This document shows positions 7,453-16,839 of a DNA stretch of 49,931 bases, piece by piece. This DNA comes from a bacterium (lineage in GTDB: Bacteria; Verrucomicrobiota; Verrucomicrobiia; Limisphaerales; UBA11358). The DNA lies in NCBI GenBank assembly GCA_021813325.1, contig JAKALA010000024.1:1-49931 (forward strand), read 5' to 3'. The notes beneath the pieces were generated by a model, which did no database searches, was not told the DNA's origin, and saw only the letters and a program-made list of their open reading frames with translations. The position numbers and the translations under genes were made by a program. Within the stretch, counting starts at the first letter, position 1. Every line of letters starts with the position of its first letter.

Positions 7453-9834
7453 TCAGTTCGTAAATTGAACGACGACAGTTTGCTCGCCGTTCGCTTGGGC
7501 GGTCACGGTCTTCTCCAAATGATGTCCCGCCCGGTCCACATCGATTTTGCAAATCGCTCCCGCCGGCCAGTCGAAGGAAAGAATGTTGTTCAAATCGGCG
7601 GTTTCATTCCGGCTTTCGCCCTGAAGCTTTTTTTCCGGGTTGGCCGGATCGACCACCGTGACCGACGCTTCGACCCGCTTCCCATCCGATCCCAGAACCT
7701 GGATCAATAAGCGCACTTTTTCCGAAGCGACCTTGGCGGGTTTGGCATAACGCCCGGTGACATTGACCGCATTCACCCAGTCTATGTTCGCAGCCCAGTC
7801 CAACGGAAAACTGACGCCAGTCCTGGCAAAGCTGCTGGCGTAAATGGCGTGCTCCGCCTGGTCGGCCCGCGCCTGCGCGGCATCACCGACAAACCATGCG
7901 TGATCCAACCCCGCCTTGTCCGGTTCCGCCGAACCGATAAAATGCCAGCCGTTGTCCCAAATTTCCGTCCAACTGTGATTACCCCGGCCATTCATCCACA
8001 TGGGCGTTCCGGCAAACCGCGCGGGAACACCGACCGAGCGGCACGCATCGACCAGCAGAATCGTCAGCCCGGTGCAGCTCGCCAGACCGCTCTTCATGGA
8101 TTCCAGCGCACTCTGATCGGCTCTTTCGCGCTTGGTGGAGTAATGCACATTTACCAGCCCAAACAACTTCTGATTGAGCGCCATGGCCGCTTCGCCCGGT
8201 GTCTGGCAATCACGCACCAAAGGCAGACACAATTCACGCAACCGAGCGCGCCAGTCATCCCGCGTTTCATTCATGACCGCGTAAGGCAGAATGTCGTTCA
8301 GGAAAAGTTCAGGCGAAATCTGCTGGCGCCACGGTGCGGAGTTGATGGCTTCGTAGGCCAGTGCCGTGTTGGTGAGAAGATAATTTGCCGATAACACTTT
8401 GCGGTCCGGCGGCGGCATGTTGGCGATCAAAAAATCCATGCCCGCGCGGTGCGACTCGGGAACTTGATCCAGCGCCAGCCGGAGTTGCGTCGCGTTGGTT
8501 CCGGCATTTTGCAAGGCGACCTCCGCAGCCGGCGACCACCAGTGCGCACTGGCGGAAGGCAATGTCACGGTTACTGCCGCGCTGAAGGCGAGCTGGGGAT
8601 CGCCAGAATCCGAAAGCGTTTTTTCCAAGCAAGCAAGGCGGCGCGGGACGACGTTGGAATAAAGCGTCAATCCATCCGCCTGAATTATCACCGGCTCATC
8701 CAGATCCAGCAGGGCGTCGTTCAACAACACGGTTACGGTGGTGACGTTGGTTGAAGCCAGCGTGATGATCTGCCCGGCTCTTTCGGCAACCAATTCCTGC
8801 CCGGCTTTCACTTCGTCTTTTGGCCGCGCCAGCCAATAAAAACGGGTATGCGTGACATCGTCTTGATGCCAGACAACTTTGTCCGGGAGCGGATTGCGCG
8901 TGAATTTTTCCATCCACGGAACCGCCTTGCGATCTTCCAAATCCATCCAATGGCCCTTGCCCGCGTGCAATTCGGTGAAATGCACATAACCTTCCGGATC
9001 GGCCGCTTCCAGCCCGTCCAGTTTCCGCCCCCACTCGGCGGCCACCTCATTCCGATGATACGCGGAGTCCAGCGCCCCCACTTGAATGGCGAACGGCACG
9101 TTGCGCAGGCCGAGCGGCGAAGCGTCATTCGGATGCCCCGCCATCATGGCCGCCGCCGCCCAGCGATCCGCCATGCGCGGCGCCAGTTGATAAACACCGT
9201 CGCCACCCGCCGAATAGCCCATCAGATAAACTCGATTCGGATTCGCGTGCTCCAATGCCACAAAATCCTCGATGAGCCGGGCAAAGAATTCGTCGATATG
9301 CGCCTGATGCCACATGTCCCAAGCGTCATTGGGCGCACGCGGCGCCACGTAAAGGCCTTCCGTTGGCGCATAGGATTTGCCGAGCCGAATCTGATTGGTC
9401 CACTGTTGGTCGTTTACTTCGCGGGTCGTGCCACCGCCGCCATGCATTGAAATGAAGAGGCTGCGTCCCCCCGCGGGAATCGCGTTGCTGTCTCCAAACG
9501 AGAGCCAGGCAAATTTCATTTTTAAGCCATCCAGATCGATTTCTTTGGCCTGCATTTCCTTCGCACGGGCGGCACGCAGCCAGTTTAACCGGTCTCTCCA
9601 TAACGCCTGGGTTGCGGCCAAAGCCTCGCTTTTCGTTAACGCGGTTTGAGCAAAAGGCAAGTTCGTCAGTGCCGTGCGTTCGGTTCGCGACTGCGACAGC
9701 CAATGGCTTAGTTCATCCAGGGCTGAAGCTGAAGAAGGTTTCGATTCCTGTGAAAACGCTGATGAAACCAGCAGGCCGATGATTGCAGCCAGCCATGACG
9801 CCAATTTGAAATGGTTCCGCATGGCGCCATCCAT
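7453..9834 (-). CDS. Secreted protein with esterase and transglutaminase-like domains
   Basis: This 793-residue exported protein joins two enzyme-like domains. After a signal peptide (1-29) and a helical stretch, residues 105-320 form an alpha/beta-hydrolase of the feruloyl-esterase/PHB-depolymerase type: HGGGG oxyanion motif (131-135), nucleophile in GYSAGG (Ser208), likely acid in GALDSAYH (Asp256) and base in GKGHWMD (His295). Residues 545-660 form a transglutaminase/protease-like domain with Cys587 (SCTGL) and His620 (GNHSWTE); the usual third residue is not obvious in the following FIGSAEPD. The end is a short beta-rich region. I start at 9834 because GAGG lies six bases upstream; the frame is open to 9903. 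It sits next to another secreted protein on the same strand. The natural substrate is unknown; ester or peptide cross-links in plant or microbial polymers are possible. Confidence 0.8.
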   Translation of the reverse strand: MDGAMRNHFKLASWLAAIIGLLVSSAFSQESKPSSASALDELSHWLSQSRTERTALTNLPFAQTALTKSEALAATQALWRDRLNWLRAARAKEMQAKEIDLDGLKMKFAWLSFGDSNAIPAGGRSLFISMHGGGGTTREVNDQQWTNQIRLGKSYAPTEGLYVAPRAPNDAWDMWHQAHIDEFFARLIEDFVALEHANPNRVYLMGYSAGGDGVYQLAPRMADRWAAAAMMAGHPNDASPLGLRNVPFAIQVGALDSAYHRNEVAAEWGRKLDGLEAADPEGYVHFTELHAGKGHWMDLEDRKAVPWMEKFTRNPLPDKVVWHQDDVTHTRFYWLARPKDEVKAGQELVAERAGQIITLASTNVTTVTVLLNDALLDLDEPVIIQADGLTLYSNVVPRRLACLEKTLSDSGDPQLAFSAAVTVTLPSASAHWWSPAAEVALQNAGTNATQLRLALDQVPESHRAGMDFLIANMPPPDRKVLSANYLLTNTALAYEAINSAPWRQQISPELFLNDILPYAVMNETRDDWRARLRELCLPLVRDCQTPGEAAMALNQKLFGLVNVHYSTKRERADQSALESMKSGLASCTGLTILLVDACRSVGVPARFAGTPMWMNGRGNHSWTEIWDNGWHFIGSAEPDKAGLDHAWFVGDAAQARADQAEHAIYASSFARTGVSFPLDWAANIDWVNAVNVTGRYAKPAKVASEKVRLLIQVLGSDGKRVEASVTVVDPANPEKKLQGESRNETADLNNILSFDWPAGAICKIDVDRAGHHLEKTVTAQANGEQTVVVQFTN

Positions 9835-9899
9835 AGCAGACCTCGTTCGACGAACGAAGTTAAATGACGCATTTTTTGTCCTCAAGACCAGCTCCCGGA

Positions 9900-11666
9900 T
9901 CAATCCAACAATTTGCCAAAGCCCGGCAGGAGATCATATTTCCGTTCCCAAGTTGTGAACATGAAGCCACGGACATTTTTCATTGGCCGGGTCATTTCGA
10001 TCCAGGCCTTCACCGCGTCAAGATTATCCGCGTCATAATAACACGAGGCGAGAACGGAAAATCCGTTGTCCCGAAAAAATTGGAGGCTCTTTGGATTGGG
10101 CTCGCCGCCCCAAACCGCCATGACGACGTCTTGAGGCACGTATTTCCAGGAACCGGTAAAATCGCCATGAACCAAATAGTAATCGCCGTGAGCATTGTGA
10201 TGGGGATCAAACATGTCGGACCAGACGTAAACTTTCAGATCTGGTGCATAGCGGCGTAAAATTTGTTCCTGCTTCGTCACGCATTCACCCAGTAGTTCCG
10301 CCATGTCGCGATGACCGCAGGCCTGACACGTTCCGCCCATGCGAATTTCATCCGTCCCCAATAAAACCCGGCGCGGATGCAGATGCTCAATCAGCAATTG
10401 GGCTTCGCGCTCGAAAATCTCATAAAGCTCCGGTTCAGCCATGCACACCGTCACCTGCGAATCATTTAGCAACAACGGATGATACCAACTCACGCGCAAA
10501 TGGTCGCCATCATGGATGCGGCTGCCGGGCAAAATTTTCAAAACCGCGGGGGTGGAATCACCGCGCCAAACGTTAAAATCCGGCGATGTCAGCGGCGCAT
10601 AGTCGCGCCCTTCGACATATTTCTCGGCGCCATTTTCACTACAAACCCGCACGGGCGTTCCCGGCCGATGCAGCACATTCACCGGCCCGGCATCCTCAAC
10701 TTGCCAGTCATCCAGCCAGAGCCGCCCGCTCTTCCCGCCCCATATTCCGGTATGCAAATTCACTGTAGTATTGGTCAACGAGTTGAAAATGAAACTGACT
10801 TTTTGCCAGTCACCCGTAGTTGGCAGATGAAATTCACGCGGAGCCAGGTCACGATCCCCACCCAGCGCAAAACAACGAAACGCGCTGGCCGGCTGCAAAT
10901 TTTCCGGCTTCACCCAAAGGCTGACTCGATAACAACGATGCGGCACCACCCGCACCGTTTCCATTACCCGTCCGTGCCCATAAGGGTTTTCCGTAAAGTT
11001 TTGCAGACGCAGGGACGCGCGTCCGGAATGTTTGATTTCCGAGTCCACGAAACTGACCTTGCCCGGATCATCAACGAAGGCAAAACTTCGGAAACGGTTC
11101 CCATCAAAATCTTCAAAACCACCATTTTTCAACTGCGCGGACGCATCGGACACAAAATGGCCTTCGGCATTTTCCACCACAAACGGCGCCTCCGAGACTG
11201 GCAGACCTTCGGCAAGGTTGGGATCAATTGACAGCGCACCGCCGCCATAGCCGATCGAGAAGAATGACGGGATCAACTCCAGTCGATTGCTCTGGCAAGC
11301 CGACTGAACCCGATCCAGCCGCCGAAAAAAATCGTGATCACGTTTGGATAACGTGTCCAAGCCGCACGCGATCACGGCGCCGTTGAATCCACTCCGACCC
11401 GCCGTTTCAAGCACTTTGCTGATTTCAGCCACATCCTGATCGCGGGACAAATCCCAACCAAAAATCCAGACGAACCGATCCCTCGTCAGTCCTGATTCTG
11501 GTTGTGCATATCCCACCCAAAGCGGAAAGAACAGGCCCACGCTAATCAACCATAAAACGGTCCAGCTTGCTTTTCGGCAAGCGAAATGCGCGGCGCAGCC
11601 GGGCGATTTTAACAGCGGAAAGAACATGCCGAATTCGTAGCAAAAATTTGCAATGAAACAAAGCAA
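9900..11666 (-). CDS. Secreted GH20-like glycoside hydrolase with carbohydrate-binding insert
   Basis: This 588-residue exported protein probably acts on a glycan. A hydrophobic signal-like stretch (about 34-54, WTVLWLISVGLFFPLWVGYA) follows a longish N terminus. Strands of a TIM barrel begin at FVWIFGWDLSRDQD; a jelly-roll, CBM-like insert (about 190-330, LKNGGFEDFDG ... GRASLRLQNFTENP ... WLDDWQVEDA) follows, then the rest of the barrel. LLGTDEIRMGG (about 440-450) resembles the catalytic Asp-Glu pair of family GH20 hexosaminidases, and VWSDMFDP, AVWGGEPNPKS and FMFTTWERKYD fit later strands. The reading frame starts at TTG 11666, preceded by GGAG; an ATG at 11627 is the alternative. The stop lies 65 bases upstream of the esterase/transglutaminase start on the same strand, so joint expression is plausible. 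Confidence 0.68.
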   Translation of the reverse strand: MLCFIANFCYEFGMFFPLLKSPGCAAHFACRKASWTVLWLISVGLFFPLWVGYAQPESGLTRDRFVWIFGWDLSRDQDVAEISKVLETAGRSGFNGAVIACGLDTLSKRDHDFFRRLDRVQSACQSNRLELIPSFFSIGYGGGALSIDPNLAEGLPVSEAPFVVENAEGHFVSDASAQLKNGGFEDFDGNRFRSFAFVDDPGKVSFVDSEIKHSGRASLRLQNFTENPYGHGRVMETVRVVPHRCYRVSLWVKPENLQPASAFRCFALGGDRDLAPREFHLPTTGDWQKVSFIFNSLTNTTVNLHTGIWGGKSGRLWLDDWQVEDAGPVNVLHRPGTPVRVCSENGAEKYVEGRDYAPLTSPDFNVWRGDSTPAVLKILPGSRIHDGDHLRVSWYHPLLLNDSQVTVCMAEPELYEIFEREAQLLIEHLHPRRVLLGTDEIRMGGTCQACGHRDMAELLGECVTKQEQILRRYAPDLKVYVWSDMFDPHHNAHGDYYLVHGDFTGSWKYVPQDVVMAVWGGEPNPKSLQFFRDNGFSVLASCYYDADNLDAVKAWIEMTRPMKNVRGFMFTTWERKYDLLPGFGKLLD

Positions 11667-11753
11667 TACCCGTCACTCCGGCATTAATACAATTGATCGT
11701 TTGCAGCAGTGTTTTTTATTGCACAACCCGCCCGGCTCGGTTATCGAACAGCC

Positions 11754-12767
11754 ATGACAAACAAGAACGCAAAACTTACCCCGGAAAGAATCATGCAGAT
11801 GGCCTGGGGCTACGCGCCCACCGTCATCATTAAAACCGCCATCGAACACGGCGTGTTCGACGCACTCGATGAATCTCCCAAAACCGCGTCCGAACTGGCC
11901 AGGAAAGCCCGTGCCTCTGAACGCGGCATGACCGCGATCCTCAACGCGCTGGTGGGATTGCAATTCCTCAGCCGCAAGGGCAGCCGCTACGCGTTGACAC
12001 CCGAAAGCGCCGCGTTTCTCGTTTCCACGAAAATGCCTTATTACGGCGAGTTTTTCCGGCACATGACCGAGCAACTGATTCCCAAGTGGCTTCAACTCGG
12101 CAAAGTCGTCCGCACCGGCAAACCCGCCATGGCGGTGAACAGCGAGCCGGACGGCGTTAAATTCTTCGCCCAATTCGTCGAATCACTTTTTCCGCTAAGT
12201 TTCGCCGCCGCCAGCGCGTTGGGTGAACATCTGAAAATTCCCCAAGCCAACGGTCCGGTAAATGTCCTGGACATCGCCGCCGGTTCAGGCGTCTGGGGCA
12301 TCGCCCTGGCCAAACAATCCCAGCACGTTCGCATGAGCGCTGTGGACTGGCCAGACGTGCTCAAAGTGACCGAACGCGTCGCACACCGCCATGGCGTCGG
12401 CAACCGGTTGACCAAAATGCCTGGCGATCTGCTCCAGGTAAACTACGGCAACGGCCACCATATCGCCACGCTGGGCCACATTCTCCACAGTGAAGGCGCC
12501 GAGCGCAGCCAGCGATTGCTGAAAAAGGTTTTCAAATCACTGTCCCCTGGCGGCACGATTGCCATCATGGAATTCGTGGTGAGCGGCGACCGCACCGGCC
12601 CGCCCGTGGGCTTGTTGTTCGCAGTGAACATGCTCGTCAACACCAAGGCCGGCGACGCGTTCAGCTTCAAGGAAATAAGCAGTTGGCTCCGCGAAGCCGG
12701 CTTCAAAAATCCACGGCTGCTGGAAGTCCCCGCCGTATCGCCGCTCATATTGGCAACGAAGCCGTAA
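11754..12767 (+). CDS. SAM-dependent methyltransferase, O-methyltransferase type
   Basis: The 337-residue protein matches the two-domain O-methyltransferase family (acetylserotonin/hydroxyindole type). Residues 1-95 form a winged-helix dimerisation domain (IKTAIEHGVFDALDESPKTA, SELARKARASERGMTAILNA). The catalytic domain carries motif I VLDIAAGSG (171-179), an acidic residue after strand 2 (MSAVDWP), and GDLLQVNYG, with LGHILHSEG in the position where family members hold the catalytic His. The acceptor is unknown. I start at ATG 11754; a GTG at 11709 in the same frame would add 15 unconserved residues. It stands alone, divergent from the GH20-like gene and convergent with purB eight bases away. 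Confidence 0.85.
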   Translation: MTNKNAKLTPERIMQMAWGYAPTVIIKTAIEHGVFDALDESPKTASELARKARASERGMTAILNALVGLQFLSRKGSRYALTPESAAFLVSTKMPYYGEFFRHMTEQLIPKWLQLGKVVRTGKPAMAVNSEPDGVKFFAQFVESLFPLSFAAASALGEHLKIPQANGPVNVLDIAAGSGVWGIALAKQSQHVRMSAVDWPDVLKVTERVAHRHGVGNRLTKMPGDLLQVNYGNGHHIATLGHILHSEGAERSQRLLKKVFKSLSPGGTIAIMEFVVSGDRTGPPVGLLFAVNMLVNTKAGDAFSFKEISSWLREAGFKNPRLLEVPAVSPLILATKP

Positions 12768-12774
12768 TTTCAAT

Positions 12775-14109
12775 TTAAAGCCCGAGCTGCTTAAACCGGC
12801 TGTTGACTTCCTTGAAGTGGAAATCCAGTGAGCACAGTTTCTCCAATTCGCCTTTTTTGAAGTGCCTGGCGACTTCCTGTGAAGCCTTGAGCTGCTCAAC
12901 AAAATCCGCGTCGTCACGACCGGCGTGTTTCACTTCCCAGGTCTTCATGGCGGCGTCTTGGACAAGTTTATAGGCCGCTTCACGCGTCAGTCCCTTTTTG
13001 ATGAGCGCCAGCAAAACGGTCTGGCTGTTCCACATACCAAGCGAAATGCCAAGGTTCTTTTTCATGTTCTCGGGATACACGTTGATGCCGTCCATCAGCC
13101 GCGTGAGCAGGCCGAACATATAATCCAGCAACGTGCAGGAATCGGGAAAGATGATGCGCTCGACGCTGCTGTGGCTGATATCGCGTTCGTGCCAGAGGGC
13201 CACGTTTTCCAGCGACGCCATCGCGTTGCCACGCAACACGCGGGCCAAACCGGTGAGCCGCTCCCACGTGATGGGATTGCGCTTGTGCGGCATGGCGCTG
13301 GAACCTTTTTGTCCCTTGGTGAACGGCTCTTCCGCCTCCAAAACTTCGGTGCGTTGCAGGTGACGAAACTCCACCGCCCAACGCTCAATGCTCGCGCCAA
13401 CCAGCGCCATGGCCAGCTGAAATTCGGCATGAATATCGCGCTGCACCACCTGCGTGGCGATGGGCGCGGGCTGAATGCCGAGTTTTTTACAAACGTATGC
13501 CTCGACGCGCGGGGACAAATGCGCGCTGGTGCCCACGGCGCCGGAAATTTTGCCAACGGCCACCACATTGCGAACCGATTCCAGGCGACGCAAAGCGCGT
13601 TTAAACTCGTCATACATCAACGCCAGCTTCAAGCCGAACGTCGTCGGTTCGCCATGAATGCCATGGCTGCGCCCCATGCACGGCGTGAATTTATGCTCCT
13701 TGGCGCGGCGGGCAATGACGGGCAGCAACGTCTTCACGTCGGCAATAAGAATATCTGCGCTTTGCATCATCTGCACGGCGTAGCAGGTATCGCCCACATC
13801 GCTGCTGGTCAGGCCGAAATGGAACCAGCGGCTGGCCTGGTCATTAATCGCCTCGGCCACGGCGGTGGTAAACCCGATGACATCGTGATTCAACGTTTTT
13901 TCCAGCTCGCGCTGACGCGCCACCAGTCCGGGGAGATCGGCGAACCACTTATCGCAGCCTACCTTGATCTTTTTAAAATCCTTGGCGGGAACGACGCCCT
14001 CCTTGACGAGGGCTTCACTGGCCAGCAGTTCAATTTGCAGCCAGATTTTGAGTTTATTCTCGTCGGTCCAGATCGCCCGCATTTCGGGGCGGGAATAGCG
14101 CGTAATCAT
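12775..14109 (-). CDS. purB: Adenylosuccinate lyase
   Basis: PurB releases fumarate from SAICAR in purine synthesis and from adenylosuccinate in AMP formation. The 444-residue length fits the short bacterial type. The superfamily signature GSSAMPHKRNP is at 269-279, with the catalytic Ser in its flexible loop; TSSD (101-104) and RSHGIHGEPT (147-156) provide the other two conserved regions, including the active-site His. I start at ATG 14109 (MITRYSRPEM), which matches the family N terminus; the frame extends 18 codons upstream without similarity. A 72-base gap separates it from the EamA gene on the same strand. Confidence 0.96.
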   Translation of the reverse strand: MITRYSRPEMRAIWTDENKLKIWLQIELLASEALVKEGVVPAKDFKKIKVGCDKWFADLPGLVARQRELEKTLNHDVIGFTTAVAEAINDQASRWFHFGLTSSDVGDTCYAVQMMQSADILIADVKTLLPVIARRAKEHKFTPCMGRSHGIHGEPTTFGLKLALMYDEFKRALRRLESVRNVVAVGKISGAVGTSAHLSPRVEAYVCKKLGIQPAPIATQVVQRDIHAEFQLAMALVGASIERWAVEFRHLQRTEVLEAEEPFTKGQKGSSAMPHKRNPITWERLTGLARVLRGNAMASLENVALWHERDISHSSVERIIFPDSCTLLDYMFGLLTRLMDGINVYPENMKKNLGISLGMWNSQTVLLALIKKGLTREAAYKLVQDAAMKTWEVKHAGRDDADFVEQLKASQEVARHFKKGELEKLCSLDFHFKEVNSRFKQLGL

Positions 14110-14181
14110 GACCAGATTTAACCGTAATTTACCGAAATTAAAAAGGCGGAAATACGAGATCAATTCTCTTGCCGGAGGAAA

Positions 14182-15153
14182 TCAAACTGTCCGCTTGGGC
14201 TCCAGCCAGCGCGATTGCAACAACACGTTGGCAGCGGTAATCAAGCCGCCGCCGATCAGCAAGCGCAATGTAAGATTTTCGTTGTCATAACTGATCCCGC
14301 CAAATTTGGAAAACATGGCCGGCATGAACAAGGCCATCAGGCTGGCGAAAACCGGTTCGGCGCAATAAATCAACCCGGCTTCGGTAGCCGTCACTCGCCG
14401 CTGCCACGCATTCATAAGGCCATAGGCGGCCAGCGTGCAAAAAATCGTGATAATCCCCAAGTCCGCCACCGCCGCCCAGGACATGTAAGCTTGAATCCAG
14501 GCGGAAGCCGTCGGCGCGGTAGCCAATGCCATGGGTGCCGCCACCAAGCCGGTGCCCAGCAGCATCACCACGCTCAAGCACATGGGACGGTTCTCGGCAT
14601 AGCGCGGATGTTCAAGCATGAGGATTTGTCCCGTGAACAACAGCGAGGCTATGAGTGTTTCGATCTCGCCACGTCCCAGCCTAAATGAATGCAGGCTGAT
14701 TTCGGCCAGCACGCCCACACCGGCGAGCACCAGAACAATGCTCAAAAAGATTTTAAAGCTTGGCCACCGCCAATTGACCAGCGCGACCCACAGCGGAATG
14801 AACAAACAATAGCCTTGTGTGAGAAACGCCGAAGTGGAAGCGGACGTGTAGGCCAGTCCATCCATTTGGAACACGATGCCCAGTCCGCCAAAACCCGCCA
14901 AGATGACGCCCTGCTCCATTTCCCGGCGGTTAACCGTGCGCATGGATTTAATCGTGAGCAGCAGCAGGATGATCCCCGCCAGGCTGAATCGATAAGTCAC
15001 GCCCAAGGCGCTGAAAAACCAGCTCGTGCCGGCCGGCAGCAGCGTTTGCTGGGTCAACATCAATGCCTTGATGGCGGGGAAACTCACCGCCCAAAGCAGC
15101 GTGCAAAACACGAGCATTTGAACAGCTCGACGATGGGAGCCTTCGGCGGCCAT
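14182..15153 (-). CDS. EamA/DMT family transporter
   Basis: This 323-residue inner-membrane protein of the drug/metabolite transporter superfamily probably exports a small metabolite. About ten hydrophobic segments are arranged as two EamA repeats: the first from LVFCTLLWAVSFPAIKALML to about residue 150, the second from about 165 (ETLIASLLFTGQILML) to the end. The second repeat includes ATEAGLIYCAEPVFASLMAL, the typical glutamate/proline motif of the family's ninth helix. It begins 13 bases after the rhomboid stop on the same strand, so the two are probably co-transcribed. Confidence 0.85.
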   Translation of the reverse strand: MAAEGSHRRAVQMLVFCTLLWAVSFPAIKALMLTQQTLLPAGTSWFFSALGVTYRFSLAGIILLLLTIKSMRTVNRREMEQGVILAGFGGLGIVFQMDGLAYTSASTSAFLTQGYCLFIPLWVALVNWRWPSFKIFLSIVLVLAGVGVLAEISLHSFRLGRGEIETLIASLLFTGQILMLEHPRYAENRPMCLSVVMLLGTGLVAAPMALATAPTASAWIQAYMSWAAVADLGIITIFCTLAAYGLMNAWQRRVTATEAGLIYCAEPVFASLMALFMPAMFSKFGGISYDNENLTLRLLIGGGLITAANVLLQSRWLEPKRTV

Positions 15154-15166
15154 GTGGGAGTGGAAA

Positions 15167-16111
15167 TCAGGAACGCTTCATCTGTTTGCGCGCCGCCTCC
15201 AGAATTTCCCGTTCGCGCGCGGTCAGGCTCTTGATGCCATGGGCAGAAATTTTGTCGAGGATGGGGTCCACTTCGCTTTCATCGTAATTGCCAGCCCCTT
15301 TGTTTTCAACGGTTTCATTTTGCAGGCGAACTGGACGAGCTTGTTTCTTTTCAGCCGGATGCAAGAATCCTTCCAAACGCGACCAGTCACCTTGCATGAT
15401 TTTACGGACAAAGAACCAGCCCATGGCCATGCCACCGAGGTGCGCCATGTGAGCCACATGCGGCATGATTTCCTTCGGAAAAGCGAAGCCCGTAACCGCA
15501 ATCACCACGGAAACCAGCAGCAACGTTTTGGCCCGCAAGCGAACTGGAATTACGAAAAACACCAAAAGCTGCAATTCTCTTTCGGGATAGATCAAAGCAT
15601 AAGCGGCAACCAAACCGAAGGCGCAGGCAGAAGCGCCCACCACCGGCCCACCAAAGTATCCAGGCCAAAGCAGTGCCGCCAGCGACTGAAACACGCCGCC
15701 CACCGCGCCGCTGGAAAACATCAAAGCCAGAAAACGTTTTCCGCCCAGCAAGTCTTCCAATTCCCGGCCAAACATGTAAATGACCCAACTGTTCATAAAC
15801 AGGTGAAGCCAGCCGGCGTGCAAAAACTGGTAAGAAATCAATTGCCAGATATAGCCATGCTCCAGTCCTTCCAAGCTCAAAGGCAGATAACCCGGAAAAT
15901 AGCCGACGCCATCCTTGGTCAACACGTCGCGAGCATTAAAAAGATCCTTTAGGCCGACAAAATGGGTGTGCTGGGAAAACAGTTCCAGCAGATACATCAG
16001 CAGGTAGGAAATCAAAAAAATCAGCGTCCACGACCAGCGGAGACGAAAGGACGGACGCCAGCCAGAGTCATTGTATTCCGGCTGACGCATATAATCACGA
16101 TCTTCAAGCAT
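15167..16111 (-). CDS. Rhomboid intramembrane serine protease
   Basis: This 314-residue membrane protease cleaves substrates within the lipid bilayer with a Ser-His dyad. The core carries HLFMNSW (103-109; H-x-x-x-N oxyanion), VGASACAFG (158-166; nucleophile Ser161 in G-x-S-x-x-x-F) and HVAHMAHLGG (218-227; base His224), so it should be active. Six to seven hydrophobic segments surround them. A soluble C-terminal region ends in DPILDKISAHGIKSLTARER then EILEAARKQMKR, a short helical tail found on rhomboids of this lineage (DUF6576-like). It is the first gene of a likely pair with the EamA transporter. Confidence 0.92.
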   Translation of the reverse strand: MLEDRDYMRQPEYNDSGWRPSFRLRWSWTLIFLISYLLMYLLELFSQHTHFVGLKDLFNARDVLTKDGVGYFPGYLPLSLEGLEHGYIWQLISYQFLHAGWLHLFMNSWVIYMFGRELEDLLGGKRFLALMFSSGAVGGVFQSLAALLWPGYFGGPVVGASACAFGLVAAYALIYPERELQLLVFFVIPVRLRAKTLLLVSVVIAVTGFAFPKEIMPHVAHMAHLGGMAMGWFFVRKIMQGDWSRLEGFLHPAEKKQARPVRLQNETVENKGAGNYDESEVDPILDKISAHGIKSLTAREREILEAARKQMKRS

Positions 16112-16183
16112 GATAAAATTCTAACATTACAAACCCAATCTTCAAACGGCATTCAACCACAACCAATTGTCCTCAAAAACAGT

Positions 16184-16768
16184 TCAGCGGCTTCGCCGCC
16201 AAAGAAACATTCGCTCACGGCCCTGGCGATTGGGGTAAGACCTGGGAACCCAGTCAGATTCCAAAGTCATGTGCGCCCCAAAACGCTCCAACTGTTCTTC
16301 CCGCGATGTCCGCCAAGGCGGCCCGGCATCGCCCTCAATGACGACATAGTTGATCGCCAGGTAAATCCCGCCGGGTTTTAGCCAGCGCAGCACCGCGCGA
16401 ACGTATTCATCCCTTTCACGGGGTTGGATGGCGCAGAACAAAGTATGTTCAAACAACCAGTCAAATTTTTGTGGTGGCTCATCGCGAAGAAAATCGGCCA
16501 AGGCAAACGTCGCCTTCAGTCCAGCCGCTTCCGTCTTGGCCATCGCCTGAGGAATGGCGCTGGGCGCAAGGTCAAACCCAAAGGCCTCAAACCCGGCCCG
16601 GGCAAATTCCCGCACATCGTGGCCGGTGCCGCACCCGGGCACACCCACGGTGGCCTGTCGGGGGCCGCAGTAACCGGCCAGAAAGTCCACCAGTCCGGGC
16701 GACGGCGCTCCTTTCTCCCACGGCATGTCCTTGGTTTGATAACGTTGTTCCCAATATTCGCGACTCAT
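16184..16768 (-). CDS. TPMT-like SAM-dependent methyltransferase
   Basis: This small (194 residues) class I methyltransferase resembles the thiopurine S-methyltransferase family, which in bacteria can methylate sulfur, selenium or tellurium compounds. The N terminus YWEQRYQTKDMPWEKGAPSP is the family's W-x-x-R-Y...P-W opening. Motif I is VGVPGCGTGHDV (41-52), FGFDLAPSAI (64-73) supplies the ribose-binding acid, and FDWLFEHTLFCAI (near 101-113) is the substrate loop. The true substrate cannot be deduced. It lies 72 bases from the rhomboid gene on the same strand and probably has its own promoter. Confidence 0.85.
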   Translation of the reverse strand: MSREYWEQRYQTKDMPWEKGAPSPGLVDFLAGYCGPRQATVGVPGCGTGHDVREFARAGFEAFGFDLAPSAIPQAMAKTEAAGLKATFALADFLRDEPPQKFDWLFEHTLFCAIQPRERDEYVRAVLRWLKPGGIYLAINYVVIEGDAGPPWRTSREEQLERFGAHMTLESDWVPRSYPNRQGRERMFLWRRSR

Positions 16769-16839
16769 GTGACGTAATAATGTGAACCGTAACGGGGAAA
16801 ATTCACACCAAACAAGAGCCTGATCATTGCAGATTCGCT

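Noticed and set aside
12925-14121. 398-codon open frame opposite purB
   Set aside because: Antisense shadow of purB; composition rich in His, Arg and Gln as expected from reversed codons.
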